Shown one piece after another: positions 21,080-30,457 of a DNA stretch of 64,000 bases. Both the position numbers and the translations under genes were made by a program. Origin of the DNA: Virgibacillus sp. MSJ-26 (GTDB taxonomy: Bacteria > Bacillota > Bacilli > Bacillales > Amphibacillaceae); contig NZ_JAHLPW010000005.1 of NCBI RefSeq assembly GCF_018918075.1, positions 62,001-126,000 on the forward strand, written 5' to 3'. Each line of letters begins with the position of its first letter. The first letter of the stretch is position 1. A model generated the notes under the pieces. The model saw only the letters and a list, made by a program, of their open reading frames with translations, did no database searches and was not told the DNA's origin.

Positions 21080-21684
21080 ACAACTGTAATTTTCATATCA
21101 TCAAGCTCCCAAACCTCCTGTAAGATGTTTTTTATTGATTCAGTATCGATGTCTTCTAATTCCTCTTCATCTAACTTTGGCTCTTCTGTATTGATGTCTA
21201 CTTCTTCAATATCATCCACTACTCCCTCCTCTTCGTTAATAGCTGCGAGATAGACAATTATTTCTTCCAAATTTTCAAATGTATAATTCCCTGATTCAGC
21301 AAAGCTAAATTGAATATCTGACAACTCGATTTGTTCTTCTGCTAGAGGTTCTTCTGCTAAGTTTTCTAACTGGACAACCATTTCTTCTAAAATATATGCA
21401 TCTTGTGTTGATTCTATTTCACTTTTTTGTATTTTAATCATTTCATCCATATTTTCTACCTTTTCATCTGTTTGTAAATATTCTTTAAATGAGGTTTCTA
21501 TGGCTTGGGGAATATCGATATTAAACATATAAAAAACTGGTTTTAAGAATATTAGTAACAAAATTAATCCAACGACAAATTGAATATACCTCTTCATTTT
21601 ATTTGCTGGAATTAATAAATCGATAATGGCGGCAAAAATTAAGAATACAATAATCTGTGTTACCCAATTAATGAGTAAATCCAT
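21058..21684 (-). CDS. spoIIIAF: Stage III sporulation protein AF
   Basis: SpoIIIAF has two N-terminal membrane segments (about 3-23 and 33-52) and a soluble C-terminal domain rich in acidic residues. I place the start at the ATG at 21684 (MDLLINW, 208 residues), which has AGGATG nine bases upstream. A longer reading to 21732 would run back into spoIIIAE. Confidence 0.9.
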   Translation of the reverse strand: MDLLINWVTQIIVFLIFAAIIDLLIPANKMKRYIQFVVGLILLLIFLKPVFYMFNIDIPQAIETSFKEYLQTDEKVENMDEMIKIQKSEIESTQDAYILEEMVVQLENLAEEPLAEEQIELSDIQFSFAESGNYTFENLEEIIVYLAAINEEEGVVDDIEEVDINTEEPKLDEEELEDIDTESIKNILQEVWELDDMKITVVWEEGVT

Positions 21685-21694
21685 ACACTTCATC

Positions 21695-22864
21695 CTAACG
21701 AAGAAATAAAGTAATATTTCCGGAAACGACAATCACTACAATGGCCAAGAAAAACATTAAGGATACAGTCAATAAACATGCAAGCATATATAGTAAATAC
21801 TGGCCAATTGAGTTTAAACACGTAATAATCGGCCCATCAGCAAGAGGTTGTAATATAGCAGCAGCTAATTTATAAATAAGCGCAATAGCTAACACTTTTA
21901 AAGCAGGAAAAATAGCAATAAAGATAATGATCGCCACACCTATAATCCCTACTGCATTTTTTAACAAGAGAGAAGCACTAAGAACAGTGTCCGCAGCATC
22001 AGTAAAAGTCCTACCTACAACCGGAATAAAATTCCCTGTGATAAATTTGGTTGTTTTCATGGCTACCCCATCTTGAATGGCACCAGCCGCTCCTTGAATC
22101 GACATAACGCCTAAAAACACTGTTAAAAATACGCCTAAACTACCAACACTGATTGATCGAATCATATTAGCCAAATGGGTTACACGATGTTTTTCATTTA
22201 AAGTACTTACTATTTCTAAAAGTGCTGACAACAATAAAAGCGGCATAATAAACTTAGAAACCAATAACCCACTAAAATTAATTAAAAATATTATGATGGG
22301 ATGAAAAAATGAAACACTTGCAAGATTTCCAAACGTTGACATAATGCCTAAAACTAAAGGGATCAGTGCAATCATAAAATTAGTCATCATACCAATGGCA
22401 TTGCTAATATATTCTGAAGTTAAATAAAAACTGTTAAGTGAAATGAACAACAGTACGATGTAAACAATAAAGTAAGCTATTTTACTGACAGCACTTCTCT
22501 CAAAAGACGTGTGAATCGTCTGAAGCAGTACCGAAAATAACGTCAAAATTAGTAACTGTCCTAATAACTTAGCGTTCAAAGTAAATTCATGAAACAGAAA
22601 TTTTATTAATCCAGTAAGTGTATGTTTAAAGGAGAAAGTCTTCTCTTCTTTTATAAAATCGTAAACAGTATTTTTTTCTAATTCAGGAAGGTATCCTTGG
22701 TATTCTTGCACTAGTTCATTCCAGTATGCTTGTACTCCTTCAAGGGATATCTCATCAATCATCTGTTTATCATCACGTTCTTCCTCGCTAGAGGCTAGCG
22801 ACACAGTTTGTCCAATGAAAAGGAAAAGAAATGTGAAGGCAATTATCCATTTATAATGTTTCAT
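21695..22864 (-). CDS. spoIIIAE: Stage III sporulation protein AE
   Basis: SpoIIIAE is a polytopic membrane component of the SpoIIIA channel. A signal peptide (about 1-24) is followed by a soluble stretch (about 28-85) and about eight membrane segments. The VVGRTFTDAADTVLSASLLLKNAVG segment is conserved in the family. The 389 residues fit. Confidence 0.95.
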   Translation of the reverse strand: MKHYKWIIAFTFLFLFIGQTVSLASSEEERDDKQMIDEISLEGVQAYWNELVQEYQGYLPELEKNTVYDFIKEEKTFSFKHTLTGLIKFLFHEFTLNAKLLGQLLILTLFSVLLQTIHTSFERSAVSKIAYFIVYIVLLFISLNSFYLTSEYISNAIGMMTNFMIALIPLVLGIMSTFGNLASVSFFHPIIIFLINFSGLLVSKFIMPLLLLSALLEIVSTLNEKHRVTHLANMIRSISVGSLGVFLTVFLGVMSIQGAAGAIQDGVAMKTTKFITGNFIPVVGRTFTDAADTVLSASLLLKNAVGIIGVAIIIFIAIFPALKVLAIALIYKLAAAILQPLADGPIITCLNSIGQYLLYMLACLLTVSLMFFLAIVVIVVSGNITLFLR

Positions 22865-22893
22865 TCACAATGGTTACTCCTTTCATATTCAAT

Positions 22894-23286
22894 CTATGTC
22901 GTCGGCAAAAAGGATAAAATAGCCTCAATGACCGCAGTGATGATTGGTATAGCTAACACCAAAATAAATACTTTTCCAGCTAATTCGATTTTAGATGCGA
23001 CTGAATCTAAACCTGCATCTTTTGTAATATTTGCACCCAGCTCAGCAATATAAGCGATGCCGATGATTTTTAAAATTGTTTCGATATACATTCCATCGAT
23101 AGCCGCTTTTTGTCCTAACGATTGTAATAGCTGAAAGATGATACCTAATTGTTTGATCACCGCTAGAAAGATCACAATCCCTGCGATCAGAACAATTAAA
23201 AATGCAAATGATTCATGTAAATCCTTTAAAACGATATAAAGAATACTAGCAATCAAAGCAAATATAACGATGTGTAATATTTCCAT
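22894..23286 (-). CDS. spoIIIAD: Stage III sporulation protein AD
   Basis: This is a 130-residue membrane protein with four predicted membrane segments. Family segments such as IAYIAELGANITKDAG are present. It probably assembles with SpoIIIAC and SpoIIIAE. Three bases separate it from spoIIIAC. Confidence 0.95.
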   Translation of the reverse strand: MEILHIVIFALIASILYIVLKDLHESFAFLIVLIAGIVIFLAVIKQLGIIFQLLQSLGQKAAIDGMYIETILKIIGIAYIAELGANITKDAGLDSVASKIELAGKVFILVLAIPIITAVIEAILSFLPTT

Positions 23287-23289
23287 AGA

Positions 23290-23496
23290 TTATCCCTGAA
23301 ATAAAAACACTGATTTTATTTGTTGAAAAAGATCCGATAAACTATTAACGACAATGACAAGAACTATAATAAAACCAACTAAGGTAGCAAATTGGGCAAT
23401 TTCTTCTTTGCCCATTTGCTTCAATATAGTATGAATGAGTGCCACTATAATACCAATTCCAGCAATCTGGAATAAAATAGTTGCGTCTGCTAGCAT
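23290..23496 (-). CDS. spoIIIAC: Stage III sporulation protein AC
   Basis: This is a 68-residue membrane protein with two membrane segments, ending in FLFQG as the B. subtilis protein does. I choose the ATG at 23496 because the ribosome binding site AGGAAGG is about nine bases upstream. The ATG at 23502 is too close to it. Confidence 0.94.
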   Translation of the reverse strand: MLADATILFQIAGIGIIVALIHTILKQMGKEEIAQFATLVGFIIVLVIVVNSLSDLFQQIKSVFLFQG

Positions 23497-23510
23497 AATC
23501 ATGCCCCTTC

Positions 23511-24023
23511 CTATATGAGCAATAAAACAATAAATACACCTAATAAAACACCTAAGCTCTTTGACATTTTACCAAATCTGTATTGCTCATCCCTTGCTTC
23601 TTCCAGTTCTCGTTCTAAATGAGTAATTGTTAATTGGATATGTTTTTGTTGTTGAACCATATCATGTTGTCCAAGAGTTCTCCCAAATTGCTTAAGGATT
23701 TCCGCTTCATTTAGCCCAAGACTCGATTGATTAATAAGCTTTTGAACGCTTTTCTCCCAGCAGTCCATTAAATCAAAATCTCTGGATTGCATTCTATGAG
23801 CTAATGATTGAAAAAAATTACTCATTGGTTGTGGAACTTGGTCAGCTATATTTTGAAAAGCTGTTTGTAATGACGATTGGCTGTAAAGAATTTCAGCCTC
23901 CAAAATTTGTAAAGCATTTTTTAGCTGTCTAATATGTTTTGGCCTTCTATTTAATTGATGGCTTTTATCGAATCCTATCCATGTAGTTATTCCTATAATC
24001 ATAAGTGCACCTATCCACTTCAT
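23511..24023 (-). CDS. spoIIIAB: Stage III sporulation protein AB
   Basis: SpoIIIAB resembles GspF-like secretion proteins. N- and C-terminal membrane segments (about 1-15 and 150-168) flank a helical domain with RPKHIRQLKNALQILEAEI and IQLTITHLERELEEARDE, both typical. The 170 residues match the family. Confidence 0.95.
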   Translation of the reverse strand: MKWIGALMIIGITTWIGFDKSHQLNRRPKHIRQLKNALQILEAEILYSQSSLQTAFQNIADQVPQPMSNFFQSLAHRMQSRDFDLMDCWEKSVQKLINQSSLGLNEAEILKQFGRTLGQHDMVQQQKHIQLTITHLERELEEARDEQYRFGKMSKSLGVLLGVFIVLLLI

Positions 24024-24034
24024 TATTATGCTCC

Positions 24035-24943
24035 TTAAGTTTGCAAAACAATTTGTTGATCCTCGTTGTAAACTTTTTTTATTATTCCAGGTTGCCCACT
24101 GTTATCCAATATAAAAAGTCTTTTAAAAATATGCTGTTGAAATAATGGCTGAATAGACGGACGTTTCTTAATATCTTCTAATGATTGGCCATGAATCGTA
24201 CAAATAATCGTCACACCCGCATTAATCGCTTCTAGAAGTGCTTGTACATCTTTTTGGCTTCCAATTTCATCAACAACAATGACATCTGGTGACATAGAAC
24301 GAATCATCATCATCATTCCTTCCGCTTTGGGACAAGCATCCAAGACATCAGTACGCCTACCTAAGTTATGCTGCGGGATACCATTTAAGGAAGCCCCAAT
24401 CTCAGAGCGTTCATCTATAACCCCGACTTTCTTTGCCGGAATGTTTTTCCACCCCGAAGATATAATTCTTATTAGATCTCGAATTAAAGTCGTTTTACCC
24501 GTTTGGGGTGCACCAATAAATAATGTATTTAAATATTGGTTGGAATACAGATAGGACATCAAAGGTTTAGCCACACCTAGCTTCTCCTTAGCTATTCGTA
24601 TGTTTAAAAACGTTATATACTGAATGGCTTTAACCGCCCCATCTACTGTGTTGACTTTTCCTGCTAAGCCAACTCGGTGGCCGCCTTCGATAGTAATATA
24701 ACCTTCCCTTAGTTCGTCTTCCATTCGATAAAGAGAGAAGTCGCTTAATTGGTTAATAATATGCATTTTATCTTTCTGATTTGGCTTGATATTATTAACC
24801 CATTCAACTTGATGATCAAAAATCAATTCAATAGGTTGATTGAAACGGAAACGAATTTCTTGTAAGTAGTGCCAACGTCCCGCAATCTGTAAGTTGATTT
24901 GTGCGCTTAATGTTTCTGGGAATAAACGAAGAATTTCTTTCAT
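24035..24943 (-). CDS. spoIIIAA: Stage III sporulation protein AA, ATPase
   Basis: SpoIIIAA is the secretion-type ATPase of the channel. Walker A GAPQTGKTTLIRDL lies near residue 145 and Walker B VIVVDEIG near residue 220. The 302 residues match B. subtilis (307). It is the first gene of the operon and follows a sigma-E-type promoter. Confidence 0.96.
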   Translation of the reverse strand: MKEILRLFPETLSAQINLQIAGRWHYLQEIRFRFNQPIELIFDHQVEWVNNIKPNQKDKMHIINQLSDFSLYRMEDELREGYITIEGGHRVGLAGKVNTVDGAVKAIQYITFLNIRIAKEKLGVAKPLMSYLYSNQYLNTLFIGAPQTGKTTLIRDLIRIISSGWKNIPAKKVGVIDERSEIGASLNGIPQHNLGRRTDVLDACPKAEGMMMMIRSMSPDVIVVDEIGSQKDVQALLEAINAGVTIICTIHGQSLEDIKKRPSIQPLFQQHIFKRLFILDNSGQPGIIKKVYNEDQQIVLQT

Positions 24944-24978
24944 AGCATGTCCCCACTTTTTAAATTATCTTTATAGTA

Positions 24979-25006
24979 AATCTATGATAATTCAAATGGA
25001 ATATGA
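24979..25006 (-). promoter_or_regulatory. Candidate sigma-E promoter of spoIIIA operon
   Basis: The minus strand has TCATATT, a 13-base spacer and CATAGATT, close to the sigma-E consensus (KMATATT / CATACAMT). It lies about 35 bases before the spoIIIAA start. Sigma-E control of spoIIIA is known in B. subtilis. Confidence 0.65.
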
Positions 25007-25080
25007 CTTTTAAATTAATGAATATTAAAAGATTGGACAAAAATATGAGGAAAATAGAGAGGAGTATGTTATTTAAACAT

Positions 25081-25112
25081 AAAAAAAGCAACCCTGAACG
25101 GGCTGCTTTTTT
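25081..25112. terminator. Terminator of efp
   Basis: Hairpin AAAAGCA-CCC with GGG-TGCTTTT and flanking A and T runs, just after the efp stop codon. Confidence 0.88.
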
Positions 25113-25123
25113 AATCTTTTCTA

Positions 25124-25681
25124 TTATGCTCTTGATACGTATTTCCCATCAGTTGTACTAATTACAAGTGTTTCACCTTGGTTTATAAAGAGAGGAACTT
25201 GAACAACAAGCCCTGTTTCTAGCGTGGCAGACTTTGATCCACCACTTACCGTATCTCCCTTCAAGCCTGGTTCAGTCTCAGTTACTTCCAGCTCAACGTT
25301 TTTCGGAAGATCTATTCCAATTATTTCTCCCTCATAAGTAACGATAGATACTTCCATATTCTCTTTGATGAATTTCAACTCATCTTCTATTTGACTTGTC
25401 TGAAGCTCAATTTGTTCATAAGTGTTAGTATCCATAAACGCATGTGTATCACCTGAGGCGTATAAATATTGCATTGTATTGTGCTCCACATGAGCCCTGT
25501 TTACTTTCTCACCTGCGCGAAACGTTTTTTCTTGTATATTTCCGTTTCTTAAATTTCTTAATTTTGATCTGACAAAAGCAGCACCTTTTCCTGGTTTTAC
25601 GTGTTGGAACTCAATGACTTGCCATACGTCATTATCAACTTCTACTGTAAGCCCTGTTTTAAAATCATTTACCGAGATCAT
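25124..25681 (-). CDS. efp: Elongation factor P
   Basis: EF-P relieves ribosomes stalled at proline stretches. Three beta domains are expected for the 185 residues. The loop that reaches the peptidyl transferase centre is [10 protein letters not shown], with Lys32, the residue modified by 5-aminopentanol in B. subtilis. The C terminus [13 protein letters not shown] is typical. It lies downstream of papQ and aroQ. Confidence 0.98.
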   Translation of the reverse strand: MISVNDFKTGLTVEVDNDVWQVIEFQHVKPGKGAAFVRSKLRNLRNGNIQEKTFRAGEKVNRAHVEHNTMQYLYASGDTHAFMDTNTYEQIELQTSQIEDELKFIKENMEVSIVTYEGEIIGIDLPKNVELEVTETEPGLKGDTVSGGSKSATLETGLVVQVPLFINQGETLVISTTDGKYVSRA

Positions 25682-25744
25682 TGTTTATCCTCCTTCGAAA
25701 TAACTCCCCGATATATATTTAACCGAATAATCATAGAGTCAAGC

Positions 25745-26809
25745 TTATAAGTGAATTAATTCTTTTGTTGAATGATTTAATCTTTCATTTCCTGAATCAG
25801 TTATCACAATATCATCTTCAATTCGGCAACCACCAACGTTTGGTATATAAATCCCTGGTTCAACAGTCACAACCATACCAGGCTCCAATTTAACATCTGA
25901 TCGAAAAGATAATGCTGGTGCCTCATGGACTTCCATCCCTAAGCCATGGCCAGTTGAATGGCCAAAGTAATCACCATATCCTTTATCAGTGATATAATCC
26001 CTCGTTAAAGCGTCTGCTTCTTTCCCAGTCATTCCTGGTTTAATACCTTCAACACCTAACACTTGGGCTTTCAAGACTGTATCGTAAATTCTTTTAAGTT
26101 CGTCATCAATATCCCCTACGGCCAGCGTGCGAGTAATATCAGAGCAGTACCCTTGATATAACGCGCCATAATCTAACGTGACTAACTCGCCTTCTTCGAT
26201 TATTTTGTCAGAAGCAACTCCGTGCGGTAATGCTGAACGATAACCAGAAGCAACGATAATATCAAAGCTTGAAGATGTGGCACCCTGCTTACGCATAAAA
26301 AATTCGAGTTCATTTGAAACATCTATTTCCTTAACTCCCGGCTTAATAAAAGTTTGGATATGATTGTATGCCTTATCTGCAATTTCTGCTGCTTGCTTCA
26401 TAATTTCAAGTTCCTGTGGTGTTTTATAAATTCTTAGGTTCTCTATCATATCCCCTACAGGTATTAACTCAACAGTATCGAAAGTTTTTGTGTACAATTC
26501 ATAGGTTGCAAATGTAACTTGATTTTTTTCAAATCCTAGACGTTTTATATTTAGTTCGTTTAATTGGTTCTTAATTTCTTCATGAATCAATGCCTTATGT
26601 TCTATGACGTCAAAATGCTCGGCTTGCTCAGTTGCCTGCTCCGTATAACGAAAGTCTGTAATGAATCGAGCTTTATCTTGACTAATTAAAGCAACACCAG
26701 CTGTTCCTGTAAAACTTGTCAAATAACGACGATTAATAGAACTCGTAACCAATATGGCATCTAGTTCTCGTTTTTTTAATTCACTTTGTACTTTTTTGAC
26801 TTTCTCCAT
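25745..26809 (-). CDS. papQ: Xaa-Pro aminopeptidase (M24 family)
   Basis: This is a cytoplasmic metallopeptidase that removes N-terminal residues before proline. An N-terminal creatinase-like domain (about 1-125) precedes the pita-bread domain, whose metal ligands can be read in DYGALYQGYCSDITR, GHSTGHGLGMEVHE, VTVEPGIY and GCRIEDDI. The 354 residues match B. subtilis YqhT. The neighbourhood aroQ-papQ-efp is conserved. Confidence 0.95.
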   Translation of the reverse strand: MEKVKKVQSELKKRELDAILVTSSINRRYLTSFTGTAGVALISQDKARFITDFRYTEQATEQAEHFDVIEHKALIHEEIKNQLNELNIKRLGFEKNQVTFATYELYTKTFDTVELIPVGDMIENLRIYKTPQELEIMKQAAEIADKAYNHIQTFIKPGVKEIDVSNELEFFMRKQGATSSSFDIIVASGYRSALPHGVASDKIIEEGELVTLDYGALYQGYCSDITRTLAVGDIDDELKRIYDTVLKAQVLGVEGIKPGMTGKEADALTRDYITDKGYGDYFGHSTGHGLGMEVHEAPALSFRSDVKLEPGMVVTVEPGIYIPNVGGCRIEDDIVITDSGNERLNHSTKELIHL

Positions 26810-26832
26810 GTCCTGTCATTCCTCTCTTTTTA

Positions 26833-27273
26833 TTAATCAAATACATCTACATCGATGAGTGCCATGGCAGCTAATCGATATCCATTTTTACCAAACCCTA
26901 CAATTTGTCCCTGACAAACCGGTGCAGTTATTGATTTCCTTCTAAATTCTTCGCGTTTATAAATATTTGAAATATGTACTTCCACCACTGGAATATCAGT
27001 GGTTTTGATAGCATCACGAAGAGCAATGCTTGTGTGAGTATAAGCTGCTGGGTTGAAGATGATTCCCTCGTATTTTTTATCCGCCTCTTGTATCCAATCA
27101 ATGAGATCTCCTTCATGATTGGACTGGAAACAATCAAGTGAATAACCAACACTTTTCAAATAGTCTCTTACCTCTTGTTCAATATCTTTTAAAGTGAAAT
27201 CACCATAGATATCTTTTTCACGTTCGCCTAATAAATTAATATTAGGACCATTTAACATAAGCAAGCGCTTCAT
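26833..27273 (-). CDS. aroQ: Type II 3-dehydroquinate dehydratase
   Basis: The enzyme dehydrates 3-dehydroquinate in the shikimate pathway. The motifs LNGPNINLLGERE (active-site Arg/Glu), NPAAYTHTSIALRDA and VEVHISNIYKREEFR (His and Arg) are all present in 146 residues. It precedes papQ by 23 bases. Confidence 0.97.
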   Translation of the reverse strand: MKRLLMLNGPNINLLGEREKDIYGDFTLKDIEQEVRDYLKSVGYSLDCFQSNHEGDLIDWIQEADKKYEGIIFNPAAYTHTSIALRDAIKTTDIPVVEVHISNIYKREEFRRKSITAPVCQGQIVGFGKNGYRLAAMALIDVDVFD

Positions 27274-27366
27274 TACTCTTCCCCTTTTTTATAAAAAATA
27301 GGACGACTTTAGTCTAACACAAACTATGCCTTTTGAATAATTTTATTAAGTTAAAAAGTGAATATA

Positions 27367-27864
27367 TTACTCTTCTTGCCGAACCGCAACTCTATTGTCA
27401 TTATAATCAAATGAAATGGAGTATCCTACAAAAAGCCCGTACAAACTATACAAGGACAGGGTAGAAACGATGGTTTCGTTTTTTAGATTAGATAGCGATG
27501 GCACATTATCCATAAATGAATTGAAGAAATAAAACACTATAAACCAAAGTACAATTCCGAACCAAAATCCTACCCACATTGAATTACGTTTTTTAAACAG
27601 ACCGTAATAAATGATCGCCACCACAATTGACAGAAGACCTATTAAAAATATGGATACTACATTACCAATCCAACTTTGAGCCCAGGAGGCCTTTATCCAA
27701 AAAGTAAGAACAAGAGATTTTACGGGAATCTCTATAAAGTTAAAGTAATACATTAACATTCCTACCGCACTCCAAAACACCCCACCAATAAATCCTGTTA
27801 ATAGAGCTCTTCCAAACTGGACCGATTGGTTCCTATTATTTTGCTGATTAACTTGCTTTTGCAT
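27367..27864 (-). CDS. yqhR: YqhR family membrane protein
   Basis: This is a 165-residue protein with four predicted membrane segments (about 20-45, 60-82, 92-112, 130-152) and a polar N terminus. It corresponds in place and topology to B. subtilis YqhR, of unknown function. In B. subtilis yqhQ follows upstream; here it is missing and 266 bases separate yqhR from the divergent yqhP. Confidence 0.8.
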   Translation of the reverse strand: MQKQVNQQNNRNQSVQFGRALLTGFIGGVFWSAVGMLMYYFNFIEIPVKSLVLTFWIKASWAQSWIGNVVSIFLIGLLSIVVAIIYYGLFKKRNSMWVGFWFGIVLWFIVFYFFNSFMDNVPSLSNLKNETIVSTLSLYSLYGLFVGYSISFDYNDNRVAVRQEE

Positions 27865-28130
27865 GTCATCACCCCATTATGTAGTGTGACCATTCAATTC
27901 AAAATCAATCACAAAAGTTAAAGTCATTTCATTTATTCCATTTATTTAGTAAAATAGAATGTAGACACATATAAGCGGAAAACAGACAAACTACTTATAC
28001 AAGAGGTGAATAAATTGGGTGTAAGTGGAAAAGATAAATGATAACCCTGTTTATTTTAAAAAGAATGATATATTCATACTTGTATGTGGTATAGAGTATA
28101 TAAGGATGATTCAGGAGGGAGGCATTTTTA

Positions 28131-28499
28131 ATGAGTCGAATCGCTTCTACCTTAATTTATTTAGTTATCGGCCTTGCCGTGATTGGTGTTGCGGCACAAT
28201 TGCTAACAAATACTGTAAATTTCTTCACTTCTGTGTTCATTATGGTGGGAGTTGGGGTAGCTATCTTCGCGGTGCTCTACTTCTTGGTTTTAAGACAACG
28301 GCCGTCTTCTGAGATGAAGAAATATAAACAAGCAGTTAAACAATCAAAAATAAAATATAAAGATTCACCTCAAAATGCAGGTCGTACATCCAAGAAAACA
28401 AATTCTTCTAATACAAGAAGAAAGCAAAGAAGACGAGCAAGTCACTTAAGAGTAATCGAAGGCAACAAAGGATCCAAGAAAAAACGAGCTTCCAATTAA
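28131..28499 (+). CDS. yqhP: SA1362/YqhP family membrane protein
   Basis: This is a 122-residue protein with two membrane segments (about 5-25 and 30-50) and a very basic C-terminal half rich in Lys, Arg and Ser (KKTNSSNTRRKQRRRASH). This matches the SA1362 family. The basic tail may bind nucleic acid or phospholipid heads, which is inference. A GGAGGG site precedes the ATG, and the terminator stem begins in the last codons. Confidence 0.8.
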   Translation: MSRIASTLIYLVIGLAVIGVAAQLLTNTVNFFTSVFIMVGVGVAIFAVLYFLVLRQRPSSEMKKYKQAVKQSKIKYKDSPQNAGRTSKKTNSSNTRRKQRRRASHLRVIEGNKGSKKKRASN

Positions 28500-28515
28500 G
28501 TGTAGCTCGTTTTTT
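28479..28515. terminator. Bidirectional terminator between yqhP and yqhO
   Basis: The stem AAAAAACGAGCT with its complement, flanked by A and T runs, stands between two converging genes and overlaps the yqhP stop codon. Confidence 0.85.
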
Positions 28516-28544
28516 GTATTATATTTTAGTTTTTGAATTTTATA

Positions 28545-29435
28545 TTATTTTGGCCAATACTTTAAAAATTGTTTTGTCCGTTCTCTTCCCAAATCAATTA
28601 ATTTTTCCTTCTCGTTTTGACTCAGGTTAAAATCAGTGGCTGAAATGTTATCAACAGGAATAAAAATAATATTATTTATATCATGTTTAGATATATATCT
28701 GGTATCGTGGGCTTTTTTCATTGTTGAAAAGAGCGCGTGCAACATATCTAGGGCATTTCTAATCTTTTGTGGATGAGGATTATCCATTGATTCACTCAAC
28801 TTTACTCCTAGAATAGGTCGACTGTTTTTTGATTTCTTGTTCTCAAACACCCACATAGGAAAATTGCTTAATAGACCACCATCAACAATAACACTTTTTT
28901 GTTTTTCTTTACCGGGCATTTTTTTAGGCATGAAAAAATATGGAAATCCAGAACTCATCCGCACTGCTTTAGCAACAGGAAAATACTTTGGCTGGATGCC
29001 ATATACTCTTTCCAAATCATCTGGAATAACAATAAGCCTTCCTAAAGATAAATCACTTATAATAACTTTAAGGGCATCTTTAGGTAGATCACCAAATGTA
29101 TACACATTTTTATCAGCTAGTTTGTTCTGTAACCATTCCTCAAATCGTCTACCATGGTAAAGACCCATCTGAAAATAAAGAAAGAACCATTTCGTACCTG
29201 GTATGTATTTTGTTATCACGGGAGCATCCATAAATGCTTTTAAATCTAATTGATTGGTTAACTTTTCAATTTCGCTTGGTGTATGGCCTGCAGCAAGAAA
29301 TGAGGCAATAATGGATCCAGCTGAAGTGCCAGCTACCCTTTTAAAGGTTAAATTATGCTGATGAATCTCTTGTAAAGCACCTATATAAGCATAAGCCTTA
29401 ATACCACCGCCAGAAAACACACCGTCTATTTGCAT
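28545..29435 (-). CDS. yqhO: Patatin-like phospholipase YqhO
   Basis: This is a lipid acyl hydrolase with a Ser-Asp dyad. The oxyanion motif GGGIKAYAYIG and nucleophile elbow GTSAGS lie near residues 8-45, and the catalytic Asp is in VDGGLLSNFP near residue 190. The 296 residues match the patatin domain without extra domains. The physiological substrate is unknown. Confidence 0.92.
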   Translation of the reverse strand: MQIDGVFSGGGIKAYAYIGALQEIHQHNLTFKRVAGTSAGSIIASFLAAGHTPSEIEKLTNQLDLKAFMDAPVITKYIPGTKWFFLYFQMGLYHGRRFEEWLQNKLADKNVYTFGDLPKDALKVIISDLSLGRLIVIPDDLERVYGIQPKYFPVAKAVRMSSGFPYFFMPKKMPGKEKQKSVIVDGGLLSNFPMWVFENKKSKNSRPILGVKLSESMDNPHPQKIRNALDMLHALFSTMKKAHDTRYISKHDINNIIFIPVDNISATDFNLSQNEKEKLIDLGRERTKQFLKYWPK

Positions 29436-29484
29436 ATTTCCTCCCCTTATTAGTACTTTCTATTAGAATAAGCGGGAGTTGCAA

Positions 29485-29868
29485 AAATAGAACCACTATT
29501 TTAAAAAGTCGATGATAAATGACTTGATCATATAGATAACTTCTTTAACATTTTTAGCCAAGAAGTCTCCATCTTCAAGCGTGTGAAGAGCGATTGCTTA
29601 GGCGGTAAGGTAGAGGTGAATTGGCTTTCGGTCAAGTACGTTGCTATATATAAGCAATGTTCTTTGACAACTGGATATATGAAGTTGCATGCGGATTTAC
29701 AGCGATATCCAAGGTACGTTAGAAACATTTCGTGTCAATAGGGTTGGAATGCCCCGAATCCATGCTCGTGGAAAACACACAAGACTTATATAGTAAGCAA
29801 TTTTCGCGGAAACGAGAAGCTTTCACCTCAAATTTCGTATGAAATTAAGTGGTGAGTCGTTCACGAGA
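29485..29868 (+). mobile_element. Probable decayed transposon fragment (IS200/IS605 tnpB-type 3' end)
   Basis: This gene-free stretch between yqhO and mntR has short peptide fragments in shifting + frames, for example HADLQ and then VGMPRIHARGKHTR, which recall the C-terminal end of IS605-type TnpB proteins. It ends in an imperfect inverted repeat followed by GTTCAC near 29860, like right ends of such elements. No intact transposase remains. The match is from memory and is not certain; a BLASTX search would decide. The short minus-strand ORF inside it (29528-29728) shows no protein character. Confidence 0.35.
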
Positions 29869-30288
29869 TTACGCTTCATTTATACTCTGTATTCCTTTTA
29901 AATCCTTTATTCGTTTTTGATCTTCTTCAAAGTAGCGAACTAAGTCACCAATTCGGTCAATTGAATTCCAACTCAAATGGTGCTCAATCCCTTCTACATC
30001 ATCATAAATATTTTCCTTCTCCACCCCTATGATTTCTAAAAACTCTTCCAGTAATTCATGACGGAAAACGAGTTTTTTACCTACCTTTTCTCCTTTTTCA
30101 GTTAACACAAAACCTCTATATTTTTCATAATTAACAAAATTATCTTTATCTAATTTTTGGACCATTTTTGTAACTGAAGAAGGATGTACTTCTAACTCTT
30201 CGGCTATATCGGACACGCGTGCATAGCCTTTCATCTCAATAAGATTATATATTAGTTCTATGTAATCTTCCATAGTAGCTGTAGGCAA
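29869..30288 (-). CDS. mntR: Manganese-dependent transcriptional regulator MntR
   Basis: This DtxR-family repressor senses Mn2+ and controls manganese uptake. The winged helix (about 1-65) holds [19 protein letters not shown], and the metal-binding and dimerisation part holds [20 protein letters not shown] propose a TTG start at 30288 (139 residues, [14 protein letters not shown]), six bases after GAGGAG. The ATG at 30294 would touch the ribosome binding site. B. subtilis MntR has 142 residues. Confidence 0.95.
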   Translation of the reverse strand: MPTATMEDYIELIYNLIEMKGYARVSDIAEELEVHPSSVTKMVQKLDKDNFVNYEKYRGFVLTEKGEKVGKKLVFRHELLEEFLEIIGVEKENIYDDVEGIEHHLSWNSIDRIGDLVRYFEEDQKRIKDLKGIQSINEA

Positions 30289-30376
30289 GAGCATCTCCTC
30301 ATTTCAAATAATTTTATATAAGGCAAAATTGTTTCTAGTCAAAGAATACCTTAAAAGTGCTGTATACACAAGGTTT

Positions 30377-30417
30377 AACTACAAAAAACTAACCAATTTG
30401 GTTAGTTTTTTGTAGTT
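30377..30417. terminator. Terminator of nrdJ
   Basis: A long palindrome (AACTACAAAAAACTAACC with its complement) with T runs lies after the nrdJ stop and before mntR. Confidence 0.88.
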
Positions 30418-30457
30418 AAAGACTTTTTATTATTCATTTCCAACACTTACTAAAAGC

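Noticed and set aside
23345..23539. 64-residue reading frame on the minus strand overlapping spoIIIAC
   Set aside because: It is an out-of-frame shadow of spoIIIAC with unusual composition.
28025..28312. 95-residue reading frame overlapping yqhP
   Set aside because: It is in another frame of yqhP, whose start has a good ribosome binding site and whose protein matches a family.
29528..29728. 66-residue reading frame on the minus strand between mntR and yqhO
   Set aside because: No ribosome binding site and no similarity; it falls in the presumed transposon remnant.
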